Assembly: GCA_037577475.1 (NCBI GenBank)
Contig: CM075187.1
Coordinates: 2,977,046-3,041,045 of the forward strand
DNA from: Chaunax sp. Z400
Taxonomy: Eukaryota > Chordata > Actinopteri > Lophiiformes > Chaunacidae
Direction: 5' to 3'
DNA: 64,000 nucleotides
The translations under genes were made by a program, and so were the position numbers. Positions 12,933-26,909 of this stretch are shown piece by piece (the stretch's first letter is position 1; every line of letters begins with the position of its first letter). The notes beneath the pieces are model-generated. The model did no database searches and was not told the DNA's origin. It saw only the letters and a program-made list of their open reading frames with translations.

Positions 12933-13975
12933 CTGGTTCCAGCTCCACATCCACAGAGACACTCTGATGTTCGGGGGGACAAACCTCCACTCTGTGGGGT
13001 AGAACACGGGGGAACCTTTCCTTACTCAAGACAAATGTTCCCTTTGGTCCTGGTTAATCCGTCCCAGCCTTCATCTTAATAATTAGCAGATAACACGTAT
13101 TCTTTCCAGTCGTAGGTTCATAGTTATCAAAAGGGGTGAATGAATAAATATGGCAAATAAAAAAAAGAGGAACCAGAGAAAAGGGAATTAAATGTGATTG
13201 CTGGGGCAAAGTAAGAGTTTCCATTAGCATCTGCCAAAGTATCATTAAATGTTATGGGCACATCAAGTCCTGCAGAGCATGTTGGTCAGCACAGTGGGAG
13301 TATGACATCTTACACTGTGCAGGGCCTCATTCTGGACTCTGCAGACAGCTTCAAAAGAACCCAACCATCAGGAAAAGCAGTCTGTAGGCCCAAACCTCAC
13401 AAAAAAACAAAAAAAAAGCCCCACTCACAACGAGATAAATGCTAAACAGACTTAACCTTGGGGAGAATGGAGTGCGTGATGCATTATATTAGTTATGCAA
13501 CATTTCTTTGATATAAGACAACAACAAGCGGATCATAATATCCAGGAGAGGCTAAAGGCTGCTCTCACAGAGAAACAGGCCGACTTCTGCAGAAATAACG
13601 ACCCAGAGCCGAGGCTCAGTGACAGAAGTGATGGAGCTCTGATGCCCATGAGCGATGTTTCAGAGCCAGTCCAACGCCTGTCACTGCAGTTTATTACTTA
13701 CTTGAAATATCTGCAAAAGAGGAACCAGTGAACAAAAGAAAAGTGTTTAAGCGCTGAGGGTGTAAATCTCTTTTAATGCTGCTGATCCCCGTGTTAGAGC
13801 CGCTTCCACAAACCGCTCGCTGTTTCTCTTTCCCTACGGTCGCCTCATTACGCTTGGTCTCGGAGAAATGGCCACCTTTTCGCTTCGCCTGCCCAAATAT
13901 TGCAAACTTTAAGTGGTTTTTCTAAGTTGTAATGTGACTGGAGGGTCTGCCAAGAGTCTGTCGCTTAGACTTAGT

Positions 13976-13997
13976 CCCCCCCCCCCCCCCCCCCCCC
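13976..13997. repeat. poly(C) tract
   Basis: 22 consecutive C, a site where sequencing or assembly length is often uncertain. Confidence 0.95.
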
Positions 13998-15404
13998 ACT
14001 CCCTTTATTTCTGAGGCTGTTGGTTAGGAGAAGCCAAAGTGGTGACATACTGAGACACTCTGTTGTATTATAAACCTGATATGGATGTTTGGACCACAAA
14101 AACATCTTACATTGGATCTGATGGCCACAAGCAACAGCGTTTTTTTTTTTTTTTCTTCTTCTTGAGGATTTTCTTGCAGTAAGGATAGATTTTGACATGA
14201 GTCCTGAAGCCATGAACTTCTTCCCCAGGTTAGGTTAGTTCCTGGTGGGATGTTTTTGTGCAGAGAGGCCACCTCTCTTTCTAATCTTCCTGTCATCTCT
14301 GTGGGACGGCAGGGCATGACTCCCACTCTGGCTCCAGAACCACAGGCTTCTCCTGGACACCAAACCGCCGCTGCACACTAGATATACTCTTTGAGAGGGT
14401 GGGTTGTTTAGGGTGTGTCAGAGCTTATTAGCGCCAGAATGTGTGAAAAAACCAGAGCGGGAAAACAGTATTTGCAAAATATATTTTTATGGGTCGTTTT
14501 TGGTCGTCTTAAGTGCCAACAGCTCGGGATTCAACCACATGAGGAAGAGCAGACGCACAGAAAATGTAGAAAATCATGAGGAAGTATGTGGAGGTTAATT
14601 TTTGATCAACAGCTTACAATAACATCTGATTTTTTCTGATTGGGTAAACCACATCCCACTGCTATTTGGGGATGAATAAAATAAACAACATTAAAAAAAA
14701 TCCATACAGACATTATTTGTGGGAGGAAGTTTGCTTGTTTACATAAATATCGTATTTCTACCCACTAAACCAGCGGTTCCCAACTTCTCAACACTCAGAC
14801 AGGCCAGTCAGATGATTGACATCATGGTGTATTTGTGAAGTGATATTGCACTGGATTTTATTCAACTATTAACACGTTTTATATGAGCTAAAAGTGGTTT
14901 CAACTAACATTTTTAATTTATCATTTACTTTTAGCTATTCCACACATGTATCCATTAATATTAGCTAGATATTTAACCATCTTACCATTGCTTTCAGTGA
15001 ATATTTCAGTCAGCTAAAGGTGCTTTTAGCTAACATTTTCCATTTATCATATACTTTTAGCTATTCCAGCAGTTTTCCTGAAGTGGGTATGACTCTAAAT
15101 GGGACACCAACTGAAAGAGTAGATCCTCTAATAAAGACCTTGGCTTCTGGCTGGATGACATGCTGAACTTAAAAAAACAACAACAACATACTGATGAACT
15201 GAAGTCCTTAAAAGCAAAACTTGCATTTTGATACAGATAAATATGTATTAGTCAAAATTGCAGACAGAAAATTGTCCAGTCAACATTTTCATGCGTTATA
15301 GATTATTTTGATATGATTTATTTTCATTCTCCTGCCTCTAGTCTTAAACCTCAGCATGCAGTCGATCGTTTTGACCTTAACATCCATAACTGGGGACGGT
15401 TTTA

Positions 15405-15783
15405 CAATGCATCCATACATCCATACATCCATGCTTCTATACATCCATACATCCATGCTTCTATACATCCATGCATCCATACATCCATGCATCCATACAT
15501 CCATACATTCATACATCCATGCATCCATACATCCATGCATCCATACATCCATACATTCATACATCCATGCATCCATACATTCATACATCCATGCATCCAT
15601 ACATTCATACATCCATGCATCCATACATCCATGCATCCATACATTCATACATCCATGCATCCATACATCCATGCATTCATACATCCATGCATCCATACAT
15701 CCATGCATCCATACATCCATGCATCCATGCATCCATGCATCCATACATCCATGCTTCTATGCATCCATACATACATCCATCCA
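15405..15783. repeat. TCCATACA/TCCATGCA tandem array
   Basis: About 380 bp built from 4- and 8-bp units (tccatacatccatgcatcca) with recurrent ttcatacatc variants and occasional gcttctat variants. All three plus-strand and several minus-strand frames are open because the unit lacks stops, so the His/Ile-rich and Met/Trp-rich frames are not genes. Confidence 0.97.
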
Positions 15784-16137
15784 CCTCCATTCTGTTTCTC
15801 TATCTCCCATGTCATCCCACTGCATGGCGTCCCATGACTTTTGGGTACTTGACGATCATCATGTGTTAAAGGACTATGCGCCTTACAAATGGAACAACCT
15901 GAAGAAACTTTAAAGACGAGACAAGCTGATCCATTTTGATCCATTTTAACAGGATATTCTTTGTATTTTGTATTTGTGCTGTTATCTTGACATATCTGTC
16001 AAAGAAACTTGCTTTGAATGTGCTTCCCTGTTTAAATAAAGGCAATAACATGACCTTTAACCCTGTTTCCTGCCACTAATGATAACTCTTATTGCCCTCA
16101 ACACATACTGTATTTACTAAAATACATGCAAACACAC

Positions 16138-16330
16138 ATATGTTCAACCCCGATTCTAAAAAAGCAGGATGCTGTGTAAAATAAAAGCGTGTTTACTGAC
16201 CTCTCTCCATCCTTGCTAATGAGTGACTTAGCCTCAGAATTCAAAATAATCACATATTTACAAAAATCAATGAGGTTGATGAGATAAAACATCGAATATA
16301 TTGTCTTTATCCTGTTTCGAATCATAAAAA
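16138..16330. repeat. degenerate dispersed repeat fragment
   Basis: Begins gttcaaccccgattct and contains atcgaatatattgtctttatcctgtttc further on (quoted as separate short motifs gttcaaccccgattct and atattgtcttt). This resembles a terminus-plus-tail type of repeat widespread in fish genomes. Assignment is from memory. Confidence 0.35.
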
Positions 16331-17068
16331 AAAGTCAAAATGATTATCAAATGATCTCATTCTGTTTATGTTTTACTCTAATTGTGTCCTGATTCTAGTG
16401 AATCAGGGTTTAAGTAGAAGATTACACAATTTAAAGAGGACAAAGAAAGATCATTCCTGTGTCGAAGTTGTGGTGAAGCTGAGGCCTAACTGGTGAAATT
16501 ATGACTGGCAGCGTGTGTGTAGATAGTCCCTCACATAGACATACTTGTGGGCAATAAGAAAAACATACTACTGCGTCCTGAGCTGGGAGAATGTTAATAA
16601 AGATTATGTTTAATGCACTTCTAATATTCATCGCAAAGGCCAAGTGTGTTTCTTTGAAGAGGTCGATGCTTCTGCCAAGCAACACCAGCTTTCGTGTTTA
16701 TGTTGTGGAAAAAAAAAAAAAAAAGGGTCTCTGCGTCAAATTTAACTAAAAGCTTAAAGAAGCCGGAACTCTCGAGAGGAGCAGATAGAAATTCCTCCTC
16801 TGTCAGACGGAACGAGGCAGTAATAATTTTAAACATGTAAGCCATAAAGAGACGGCGATGGCTGAGAGCGTGCTGTGACCTCGGCGACCTCGCTCCTGCT
16901 GCCCGGCCTCTGGTTAGTGTATAAGCAGCATCCAGCTGAAAGCTACCAGAGGCCTTCATGTGTAGAAGTGATGTTTCCAAGGAGAGATGGACCAATTAAT
17001 CTGATTATAGTTGCAAATCCTCCAACATGTGTAGGCCTGTCTGCGCCCATGTGCGGTACAGATGTGTG

Positions 17069-17071
<3 letters not shown>

Positions 17072-17105
<34 letters not shown>
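17072..17105. repeat. (GT)n microsatellite
   Basis: About 16 GT units. Confidence 0.95.
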
Positions 17106-17108
<3 letters not shown>

Positions 17109-17938
17109 GTACCTGTGTGTGCATCAGATAATGTGATCCACACACAGCGCATGGAAGCGTGGCTCCGTGTTTATGCATAAAAATCAGGAAATACAGGATG
17201 CAAGTTATAAAATAAAATCTCCTGAGTGACATTTATCAATCTAATAAATGCCCCCCCCCCCAAAAAAAAGAAAAAAAGAGATGTAGCTGCATGCAGAAAC
17301 ATGCTGCGGGTGAGCGGTCGCTCTTCGGAAGTCAGAAAGTGACAGTTAAAAGTACCTGAAATGAAATACTGGGTGAAATAGTAAACCATCTGTCAAAGCC
17401 TTCGCGGTCTGTTTAAAAACACAACACTCCAGCACTTAAGGGTTTTAAACAGCCTCTTTTCATTGGCATGGTTATGAATATGCCTATTCTAAGGGGCGAC
17501 GCTTTCATTTTCAAGCCAGTGATCTGAGTCGCAGCTCGCTGTGTGTTTGCGCCACTGACTGCAGCCAGCGCCGAGGGGCGGGAGGAAGTGGAACGAGGAG
17601 CTGACAGACAGGGCCTGATGCTGCACTTCCACTGCAGGCCAATCCCCAGCTAACCCCTGTGCTGACAGCCAGGATGTAGCACTCATCCACAGGCCACAGC
17701 CCCGGCTCTGGGGCCCAGGAAAAGGAGAGCAAGGAGAGCAGGGAGGAGGAGGAGGAGGAGGAGAAGAAGACCGGTCTGCTGATGGCGATAGGGGGGGGTT
17801 GGGTTTGGGTTGGGTGGGTGGCACGCACACACCACTCCTCTCTGCGTCCAAGAGGAGAATCCACAGACGGTGTCGCCTGCCAACAGCATGTCCAACGCTT
17901 TGGCCGGGCGACAGACGCGCTTACATGAGCGGGGCACG

Positions 17939-18068
<130 letters not shown>

Positions 18069-21000
18069 GGCTACACACATGCGAGCACATTCACACAGGA
18101 ATTCACAAAACATGATTAAATCCAAAGCGGAGCTGGAACCTCTAAGATACCGTGAGATAAACTTTGATGCATTAACTGCAAAAACAAAAACACGACACCG
18201 CAAACACTCAAAGTGGCTTTTTTTCCACTCTTCTGCTAAGCAGATTTTCCGGTTACTTTGCACATTAGAGTGTAAAAGTGAGACGGTCCAACGCAGACAT
18301 AACAGATGACGGCCTCATTGTGTTTTCACTGACAGAGCACTGTTACTGACAGCACGAGTCATTTGAAACATACATCTAGAAAATTGCTTAGGCACTAACC
18401 TCTAGAGCCAGATGTAATTGATAACATGACCTCATCAAAACTTCAGCTCTCTGATACTTGCTGCGAGACAGAGTCTGAGGAGAACCCGAAGTCTGCGGGG
18501 TCAATAAATAACGCCGTCCTGCGCAGGAGCACAGCGGAGCGATGGAGGTTCAGAGGCCAGCGGTGACCCCGGCGGCACGCTGCGAGAGAGCCTGAGCCGT
18601 CCCTCCAGCTGGGATCACAACACAACTTTGGATCTCTTGTTTCAGAGCACAACTCCAGCCTGGGGCTGGCGCTCCCCCTGTGAGGCTGGGCCTGCAGGGC
18701 CAGCGTTTAAAGGCAGACAGACACCCTGGGGGTCAGTCAACCCACCCACTCTCAGGAGGAGGCAGCGACAAGCGTTAGAGCCCAAAGAATGATCACCTCA
18801 GACCACAGCTTTGCTTTTTTTTTTTTAAATGCTGAGTTTGGGTTTGCATCAAGCTTCCAGTCTACTGCAGCTATTTCTGTTCAGTGGGGTTTCCATTGAA
18901 CTGGCTCCAGAGGCACACTCTGTGCATAAATAATGTGCCATGAGGCTATGAGGCTAAATCAAACAATGCTATCAGCTACAGGAAAAAAAATTTAGACAAA
19001 TAGAGCAAACAACTCAGCCTTCACCTGCAGCAACACATTTTTCTTATCAAGGCAGGCCGAATAGAAATCTCCATCCAGGGAGCACTCTGAAATCACACAT
19101 GCACCCAAAAAAAAAAAAAAACACTTTGAAAAATCTTTATGCTTTATCGCTTATCCATCCCTCTCATAGACACCGGATCATTTTGCAGCATTGAGGAGTT
19201 GTGGAATTTCCCCAAGAAGACGTATTGGAGGAGCTTTCTGGGAAATATTAATATCCAGCCAGCAGAGGCAAGGTAAAGGGAGAGGAGAAGGGATCGGGGG
19301 TGTACAGCAGGGGGGGTTTACAGACGATGAGTATCATGCATGGTAAAATGATGATACAATGGGACTTATTCCAACACCCTGTGCACAGTTTCTATTGTTT
19401 GTCACCTATTTCTGCAGAACGTCTGTGTTACAGCTGTCCTCAGGGACACGTGGTGGTGGTGGTGGTGGTGGTGGGTGTTGGGGTAAGACTGGGCAGTCAT
19501 CCTCTCTGCACACACACTCCCTGTCATCACGGCTGCACTGCAGATTCTCCACATCTGCATTGCCTTACACTGCTTAGCCCTGCTCTTACCAAGCCCCCAT
19601 ATCATCTCTGCCTCTCTCCCACGTCTCCACTCCCCCATCAGGATCATCCAAATATTTCCCCTCGCTGCTTTTTGAAGCTTCCATGGGTCACGAGACCTCA
19701 TACACAAATCATGCTGGCTTGCTGTGGGGGGGCTGGTCGGAGAGGACGGGGAGTGAGTCAGACGCGCAGAAACCCAATCTCCACTGTTTTCCTACAGGGT
19801 TATTTTTCTTGCCAAAGACAGCCATCAGCGATCAGCGGCTGGTTCTGAGCAGCCAGTTTAGGGAGCTCTCGCTGTGGATGCTGGACCTGGCAGCTGATCT
19901 CAACCATATTCCCCAGTCACACCAGAGGGAAGAGACGGAGAGTAAATTCAGAGAGTCTGACAGCCTGCAACGGTTTAACACAGGGGTTAGCCCCAAATAC
20001 ATAGTTCTGGGTTTATGTTGATGGATGGATAACCAAATCCATTTCATTGTTTGTAATAAAACATAGATGTTAGTTTTAACACTTTGACACCACAGTTGCT
20101 ACGGTGGTGAGTTATGATCGAGACGTGACAAACGCCAGCCGCCGCCATTTTTAGATGCGAGGGAGGGGAATAACAAACACACAAGGATAATAAAGGGATC
20201 AAGGAGCTCTGCAGTGTGTGGGCACAGGAGGTTAAAACCTAATGGAGAGTTTTCAGACCAGAATATTAGACGGAATCGGCGTGGACCTTCCCTCCTCTCA
20301 CCCGCAGAGCCCAACGGGCTCATGGGTGAGAGGAGATGCTGGGCAGGAATCTGGAAGTGCTGGTTAAAGTAATCACATTGGTTTCACTGCATCTGATCTG
20401 CAGTCTAACAGACTTCCAAACAGTTGAATGAGTAAATAAAGTGCCCCAGGGGACTCCCGCTGGAGATGGATTACCACAAGGGTGCACACACAAAAGGAGC
20501 TGAAGCCCCACAACCCCGATGTGAGCCGCGGACAAAAGCCTAGCGTTGGACCTCGACCAGGGAACCGGCAAACTTTATTAATCTCATCCTAGCCTGCACC
20601 TCCTGCTCCATGCACCCATAGATGCTCCTCTGGTGAGCAGGTACACTCTCTGTGGTGCAGAATTAGGCCAACATATGTGTGCATGTGGCGGTGTGTTTAC
20701 GTGCTTCACCAAACATTTTAACATATTGTGGATGCACAAATGTGTGTGCATGCGTCCGCTCGAGTGCATAGACCACATAAGATGAGTCTCATGCTCACTT
20801 GGCTGTGGAGGCCGGGTCTGGAGGGGGGACTAAGGGCCGTGGCATTCTGCAGCCCCATCCCACCCCGGCCCCATTCTTCCCCCTCTTCTGGGCCTGACAC
20901 AAATAAAAGGATTAGGAGCCCCCGTTTCCGTCAGACCCTCCATTCAAGACAAAGCTCCGGCCAGCTTAGTGTCACACTTAATGATAAAAGTGCAAATCTC

Positions 21001-21779
21001 TGTCAGACACTTTGGGCAGGAATACCGGTATTTGGGGGCTAATCTCATTTGATGAAGATTAAAAGAGGTTAAAAAAAATAAATAAAAAAAAAGACAAAGA
21101 AATGCGTTTTGCCGTATCTGAAAAATCTACAAATTCACAAATCTGACATGCAGCAACTACCAGGAGAAATGTATGTTGAAACCAAAGAGAGAGTGAATGT
21201 GAGGCTGAGACAAAGAAAGAAAGGAGCAGAGAGAGAGGAAGACATGCGCCCACACCCTCTTCAAAAAAACACACAAAAACTGGGGTGTATGTAGACAAAC
21301 ACACGGCTCTGCCCATTCTCACGTCAAGCTAGAATGTGTGACGTGAGTGTGAGAGTAAGCCTTGGGCACACAACAGTCTGAATGCAGCACTTGCCACTAT
21401 GATGCCAGTCCTCTCTAGTGTATCTGTGAAAAGCCTACGTGTTGGAAAAACATTCCAGAGTGGGATCACATATACACAGTCGGGGCCAGCAGCGATACTG
21501 CGAGCCAGCAACTGAGGCCATGTCTCAATTTCTCATGCACGTTCGAGCAGGCTGCCTGGAGGAACAAGTGTTGGATAATTCCAGCAAAGTGACACAAACG
21601 GGTCTGAAATGTCATTAGAAATGCTGGGAAATGTGCAGGAATATTTTTAAAATGTACAGACAGGCTGTAAATGATTTATAAAATGAAGAATTTCAGCGCA
21701 GCAAACTTAAATCCAGCCACTTAAAAAAAAGAAGAAAAAAAAAAGCTTAATTCTTCTAGCAAAATTGAAATTGAAAACA

Positions 21780-22050
21780 TTTGCTGAGTGCATGCATTTC
21801 TGGGCCTATTACAGCATTTCACAGATTTAGCCAAAATCTAATTTGTAAATTGCATTTAATGGTTTGTGGTAGCCATGCTTTTTGTTATGAAGAGTTGTCA
21901 TGCTGTGAAAATAAACCTGAAGGCCCGAGGACTCGGAGCCACCATCTAATGAAAATCAGCGCGCCGCCGAGCCGAGGGCTCTCTCTCCACCGTCACTGAT
22001 TAGCATTCCCGATTGACTGACATGTCCCACTGGCTGCCTAACAGCCGGCT
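21780..22050. promoter_or_regulatory. candidate regulatory element, lmx1b intron 2
   Basis: Repeat-free sequence with tctaatttgtaaattgcatttaatgg-type ATTA clusters (21838-21863) followed by a CpG-containing block (21958-21985). Inferred only. Confidence 0.3.
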
Positions 22051-23579
22051 TTAGGAGATGAGGTTAAATTGTGGCTACCAACAAATTGCATGCTTGAGTT
22101 CCTCTGCTATCATCCAGTGTAATGTGAGCACACCAGGCAGATCCCTCTGCAGATCCTTCTCCCCTGCACCGCGATTCCCCCACACAAAGCCGCAGAGACC
22201 TCTTTCCTCATCCCTCGCCACCAGTCTGGCCTCTAAAGTGGTGATGGGCATTACCGTGGCTGAGCCTCTGCGGCTTCCCATAGCGTCCTGCAAAGTGCTT
22301 TGTGTTTTCCGTACGCATGCAGAACCCGTATCCTCCCCAAACACTCAGCAACCCGCTCATTTCTTCTAAAACACAAGGTCTCTATAACATAAGCCTGCTT
22401 TCATAAAAGAAAGCTTTTCCCTGACAGCATCACACACACACACACACAAAACATCAGTGAATATAAACAGCAGATTGATGAATGTTTTATGGATGGAGAC
22501 GGAGTAAAAGCTCATTTAAAAACGACAGCTTTGAATCAAATATTTACCACTCAAAGAGGTTTTTGTGAGAACCGGAAAAAGAAAAAAAAAGAAACCAAGA
22601 TGTAGTTAATGATGCAAATAAATACCACTCCAACAGGTCCTTCAGTGGGTCTGAGTATGTTGGGAAGGGGGCAGTTAGCAAACCATGAGATGACAGATGA
22701 TGCATCCTAGTATGCTGCAGGGACAGGCCGAGCCATGTTGACATAAAACCCAATACTTCCTTACAGAGGAACGGGGCCAGCTGAAGCTAGCAGCTCCTGG
22801 CCGAGCACGAAAATCTCAGCAAGCTGAAGCAATATTATCTGACTTAGCGTTTCTAACATTAGATTTGTCTCTCTGTAGAGGTCCTCTCTTATTTACCTAT
22901 AAAGAGCAGCGGCTAAAGACACATTTTTATCCTTTTTAGGGAGAATTGTAAAGTTTGAAAGTGAAACCAGCGACCAGAGCTGCGTGTAAACACTTAAAAC
23001 ACTCTTTAATGAACTGAAAAACTGCCCAGCTGGGTTGACAACACAAAGTACATCCTCATTTTTTCTTTTTTTTCTTTTTCTTTTTTTTTGGCATGCATAT
23101 GAGTGTTCACAAGGTGCCAGGCCACGCGGGAGTATCCTCCAGTGAGTAAAACACACACTCTGTGAGCTAACACAGAAAGCCAGCCGTCAGCATCTATCCG
23201 GCACACACTGCTGCAAGCGTCCCGAGCACAGCTAATTAAAAAACAACAGTTTCACAGGAGGGCACTCCAAACTGTTCTAAAAAAGCACCTCTCAGCACAC
23301 CGGGGGATCGTCCAGCATACATGAGACAGGCGCTGCTTTTATGGCTTCACCACCGCTGTGTGTTTTCCTGCTACCCTGACCTAAATTTGATTCTGCTTAC
23401 AGCACGTGAATCGGGGGGAAAAAACCTGCCCTGGATGAGTTACAAACATTCTAAAATAACATCTTGCTGGACAGTTAAACTTTATAGAGCGTGGATAAAA
23501 AATCTGGAATGCAGGCAGAATGGTGCATAATATATTTTTGTGGATGTTTCTAACGAGGCAGTTCATTACAGGGGTGTTG

Positions 23580-24430
23580 TCCAACACTCCGGTCAGTGAT
23601 GGGCCTTATTACACGGCTCCCTTCAAAGCATCTGCTCAGTTAGAGGAAAGGTGTCCCGGGGGAAAAGATCTCCCTGTTTCTAATGATGTATAATTGACCT
23701 CCAAACACCAGGGCACAACAAACTCTCTCAGGGTGGTGTAATTCCACTCTAACTTTTACATACCGCCTGTCTCGTTTAAGCTTGTTCCTCCTCTACGGCG
23801 ATGGCTGCCGTCCAACTGACAGCTATTTACCTTCCATTTGATTTAACACTCTGAAATATTCTTGCAAAAGGAAGTGCCATATTTCTAGAGTGTGTAGAAT
23901 TTTATTCTCTTGACCTTTACACTTTTTTGTTTTTGGAGCCGTCAGTCTTAAATATTCCTCTTATTTAATGTGGAGACAGAGACGATCAGCACAGGTCAGC
24001 TGCATGGCATAAAAAAGGAGCAAACATATGGGATAAATAACATCCAATCTTGTTACTATATAATTGCACTATATGGAGCAAGATATGTTGAGCATTGTTG
24101 GTGGGAGTTTAATAACAGTGCACAATTGTTTTCCCCCGTCTGCACTTAAACCTGTTCCTAAGGTGCCAAAAAAAGACTCCTTGCCAATTCCTTGATTTAT
24201 TATAGTTAGTGAGAGCTGATTACGGGGCATGAATCAGTTGCTGTAGGAATGTAATTAGGCACGAAGACCTCTGTAAGGCTAGGTGCTCTCCTCACAGCCC
24301 AGAGCAGTTTGTGGGCTGACAAATGCATCTTAAATGGGTGTCATAAAAGTCAAAAAGGTGCCAATTACATCTTTAAGTATCCCATCAATGCAAATGGAAT
24401 AAACAAGAAAGAAAGGGAGATACCTGTGAT
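23580..24430. promoter_or_regulatory. candidate conserved non-coding element(s), lmx1b intron 2
   Basis: Long repeat-free interval with tctaatgatgtataattgac, gctgattacggggcatgaat, GTAATTAGG at 24251-24259, gtgccaattacatctttaag and aatgcaaatgg. Density of homeodomain and octamer-like motifs is the highest in this intron. Inferred only. Confidence 0.42.
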
Positions 24431-26278
24431 ACTGAGGGACCCTCCAGCTAGAGTTTAAACTAGCAAGGGGTCAAAAAAAAGAGAGAAAAAAAGGAGAAAG
24501 ACGGTGAGGAATTATGAGATGTGTGAGAGCTGGATGTCGCCCAGCATTCTGTTGTGTTTGGGTGGGATGATCGGCCACATAAGAGGAGAAATAAGTTGGT
24601 TATATCCCAAAGTTCAGGAAGAAAATACCAGGAAAGAGTAAAATATAGAAGCTAAATCAATCTTTTTTCTCTTCACACACACCAAACAAATAAAACACTG
24701 CAGCTGACTGGGGCTAAAACAGGCATGAGAAAAAAAGAGATCCAGCTTCCAGCCACCTCTGAGCTCTGGTATCCCATAGTTACTGCCATGAATTTTTTCC
24801 ATTGTTATCAGCCGGCGACGCTCCTGTCACAGATCTGGATGAATGGCAATACGTGTAACTCTTTGTTGCTTGCAAGGCATCTAGCAGAGAGCCATAATGT
24901 CGGCGTAATCGAAGTCGAATTGTTCAAAAGGCCGCACACAAAAAGCTGAAAATTTAGTGACAAGCATGAAAAGCGCTCATGCGATGAGAAACACAGGGCG
25001 GCCAGGGGTCCTAACAGCTTCTGCTGTTGTTACTCAGGCTCAGTATTTACTGCATCTGCCATCTCTGCTATGTGATAATTTACTAATTCAATTTACTAAT
25101 ATATATGACTCCACAGCTAATGGCTAATGCCAGGCTACTTCTTGTCATATAGGCCTTATTTAGAAAGGAAAAATGTACTTTTAAGACAAAAATAATAAGG
25201 AACAAATTCTGACATTAATCTATACAATTATTATTTTAGTAGCTGTAGTTATAATAGTGTTATTATTGCTTTTATTTATTATAATTTTTTTATTATTATG
25301 TGGAAATTGTCACAATTAAAAATATGCATTTACTCACAACTGTTCCAAAGCTCTCAACCTCGCAATTTAAAATTAAATTATTAAGGCCGTTAAAATCATG
25401 AGTGTGTTTGTTTGTGAGTTTGTGTGCGCGTGAGTCGCGCGCGCGCAAATGCCTGAACTTTATTATTGTTTTCTTAAATTATGTGAATCCACGTCAGCGT
25501 GGTTTATTCTGCAGGTATAGGAATGACGCACCAGGAGCGCAATGCGCAGATTGTTTTTCATAAAACCGTTAAACGATAAACCAGCCGACAAAATGAAATA
25601 GATTGACATAAAACAGAATGAAATAAAATAAGAGTTAAAAATATAAAATTGCAAGGGTTAAATATTAAAATGCAAAGTTTAATAAATCTAATATTTAAAG
25701 CGTCGGATTTTCAAAATAAATGAGCTGATCGGAAATTAAATGTAAATTGCGCTGTTTGTTCAGAGTCTTTAAAGATAAATAATGAAATTATGTTTTCCAT
25801 AATTTGAATTAATCTGATGAGGAAAAGCCTTATGATTCAACCAGGAAATACACATCAGACAGCGGAATAAAACCCCGAGAATTCACGCTGCAGGGATCAT
25901 ATCTTTTTAATAAAAAATCTAAATATAATGTGGAAATATTGTGGGCAAATGTGACAATAATAAAGCGGAGCTCAGGATAAATATGTGCCGCTAATGCGAG
26001 GGCCCAACTCTGCTGCAGACTTAGTTTTTTTTCTCTCTAAAAATTATATTTAATTCCACTGTTGCTCTTTTATTAATTTTATAATTTAACAGCAAACAAA
26101 TCAGGCAGAACGAGCAACAACAACAACAACAGGCTCATTTATATCAAACATCCATGTCGACAGATATTTTAATTAAATTCAAACTAGGCTTCAAATGACT
26201 TGTGTGTTTCTGAGGTTGAGGCCTCCAGCCGAACCAGAGCCATCACAGCGTCCTGCTGGAAATCAGTGCAGACCAGCT

Positions 26279-26315
26279 AGAAGAAGAAGAAGAAGAAGAA
26301 GAAGAAGAAGAAGAG
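26279..26315. repeat. (AAG)n repeat next to lmx1b exon 2 donor
   Basis: About 12 AAG units, reading CTT on the transcribed strand. It starts about 20 nt inside intron 2 from the donor at 26334. Confidence 0.95.
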
Positions 26316-26334
26316 GAGTAGAAATGGTTCTTAC

Positions 26335-26521
26335 TGTTGGTAGTCGTGTTTGCAGTACAGCTTCCTCTCCCTGAAGTAGCAGCTGGTGGTGAGAGGCTGC
26401 TGACACACGGTGCACTGCAAACACTCCTCGTGCCATGAGGAGTCGTTGACCCTCATCAAGAAGCGGTCGGAGATGGGCCGCTGGCATCCTTCACACACCG
26501 ATGGATGGTGACAGTCGGTCC
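26335..26521 (-). CDS. lmx1b: lmx1b exon 2 (first LIM domain)
   Basis: Second coding exon of lmx1b, encoding essentially the whole first LIM zinc-binding domain, a protein-interaction module that binds LDB-type cofactors. Acceptor ttttccag precedes GGACC, which completes the glycine codon split from exon 1. The donor is CA|gtaag, so the exon is 187 bp. Counting from the first ATG, all eight zinc ligands are present: C56-x2-C59-x17-H77-x2-C80-x2-C83-x2-C86-x16-C103-x2-D106. Recognisable family strings are CEGCQRPISDRFLMRV and SCYFRERKLYCKHDYQQ. Nothing is truncated or frameshifted. The second LIM domain (exon 3), the homeodomain and the C-terminal region are not in the window and must lie below position 1. 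A CTT repeat on the transcribed strand sits about 20 nt past the donor. Confidence 0.96.
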
Positions 26522-26909
26522 CTGGAAAACGGCACAGGGGTCGGGGCCCGTCAGAGAGGAGAGAAGGCTTCAATAAAGGGCGGATTAAAACTCCTAAACT
26601 ACGGGTGCTTCAAGGAGTCAATTAATTCAAAAATGACGCTTTAATTGGTTATTTTGACATTTCCTCTCCAATAAGGCCGAAACATTCATGACTCATGCAG
26701 CTTTTAGAGGTCTGGATGTGCTAACATGAGAATAAAACTACATTTTTCACTATAATCATTATAATGTCTATTTTTTTAAAAAACCAAAAGTTTTTATGCA
26801 GAAATATAAACTTTTGCCGGTTTTTATGGGTGCCAGGAAACAATCCAGCATCCAGACAGGAATAATAGTCTAATGTTTGACCTCTTCAACAGTAAAGGTT
26901 CAAACTCAC
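26522..26909 (-). other. lmx1b intron 1 (short)
   Basis: A 388-bp phase-1 intron between lmx1b exons 1 and 2, bounded by gtgagt and ttttccag. It is AT-rich and contains no repeat or other feature I recognise. Confidence 0.9.

Noticed and set aside
14024..14326. 100-codon minus-strand frame near a poly(C) and T run
   Set aside because: Ends in a poly-Lys stretch from the T/CTT tract; no acceptor/donor pair or family resemblance.
15289..15913. Long His/Ile-rich and Met/Trp-rich open frames on both strands
   Set aside because: They are translations of the TCCATACA/TCCATGCA tandem array, open in several frames at once; no splice sites or family motifs.
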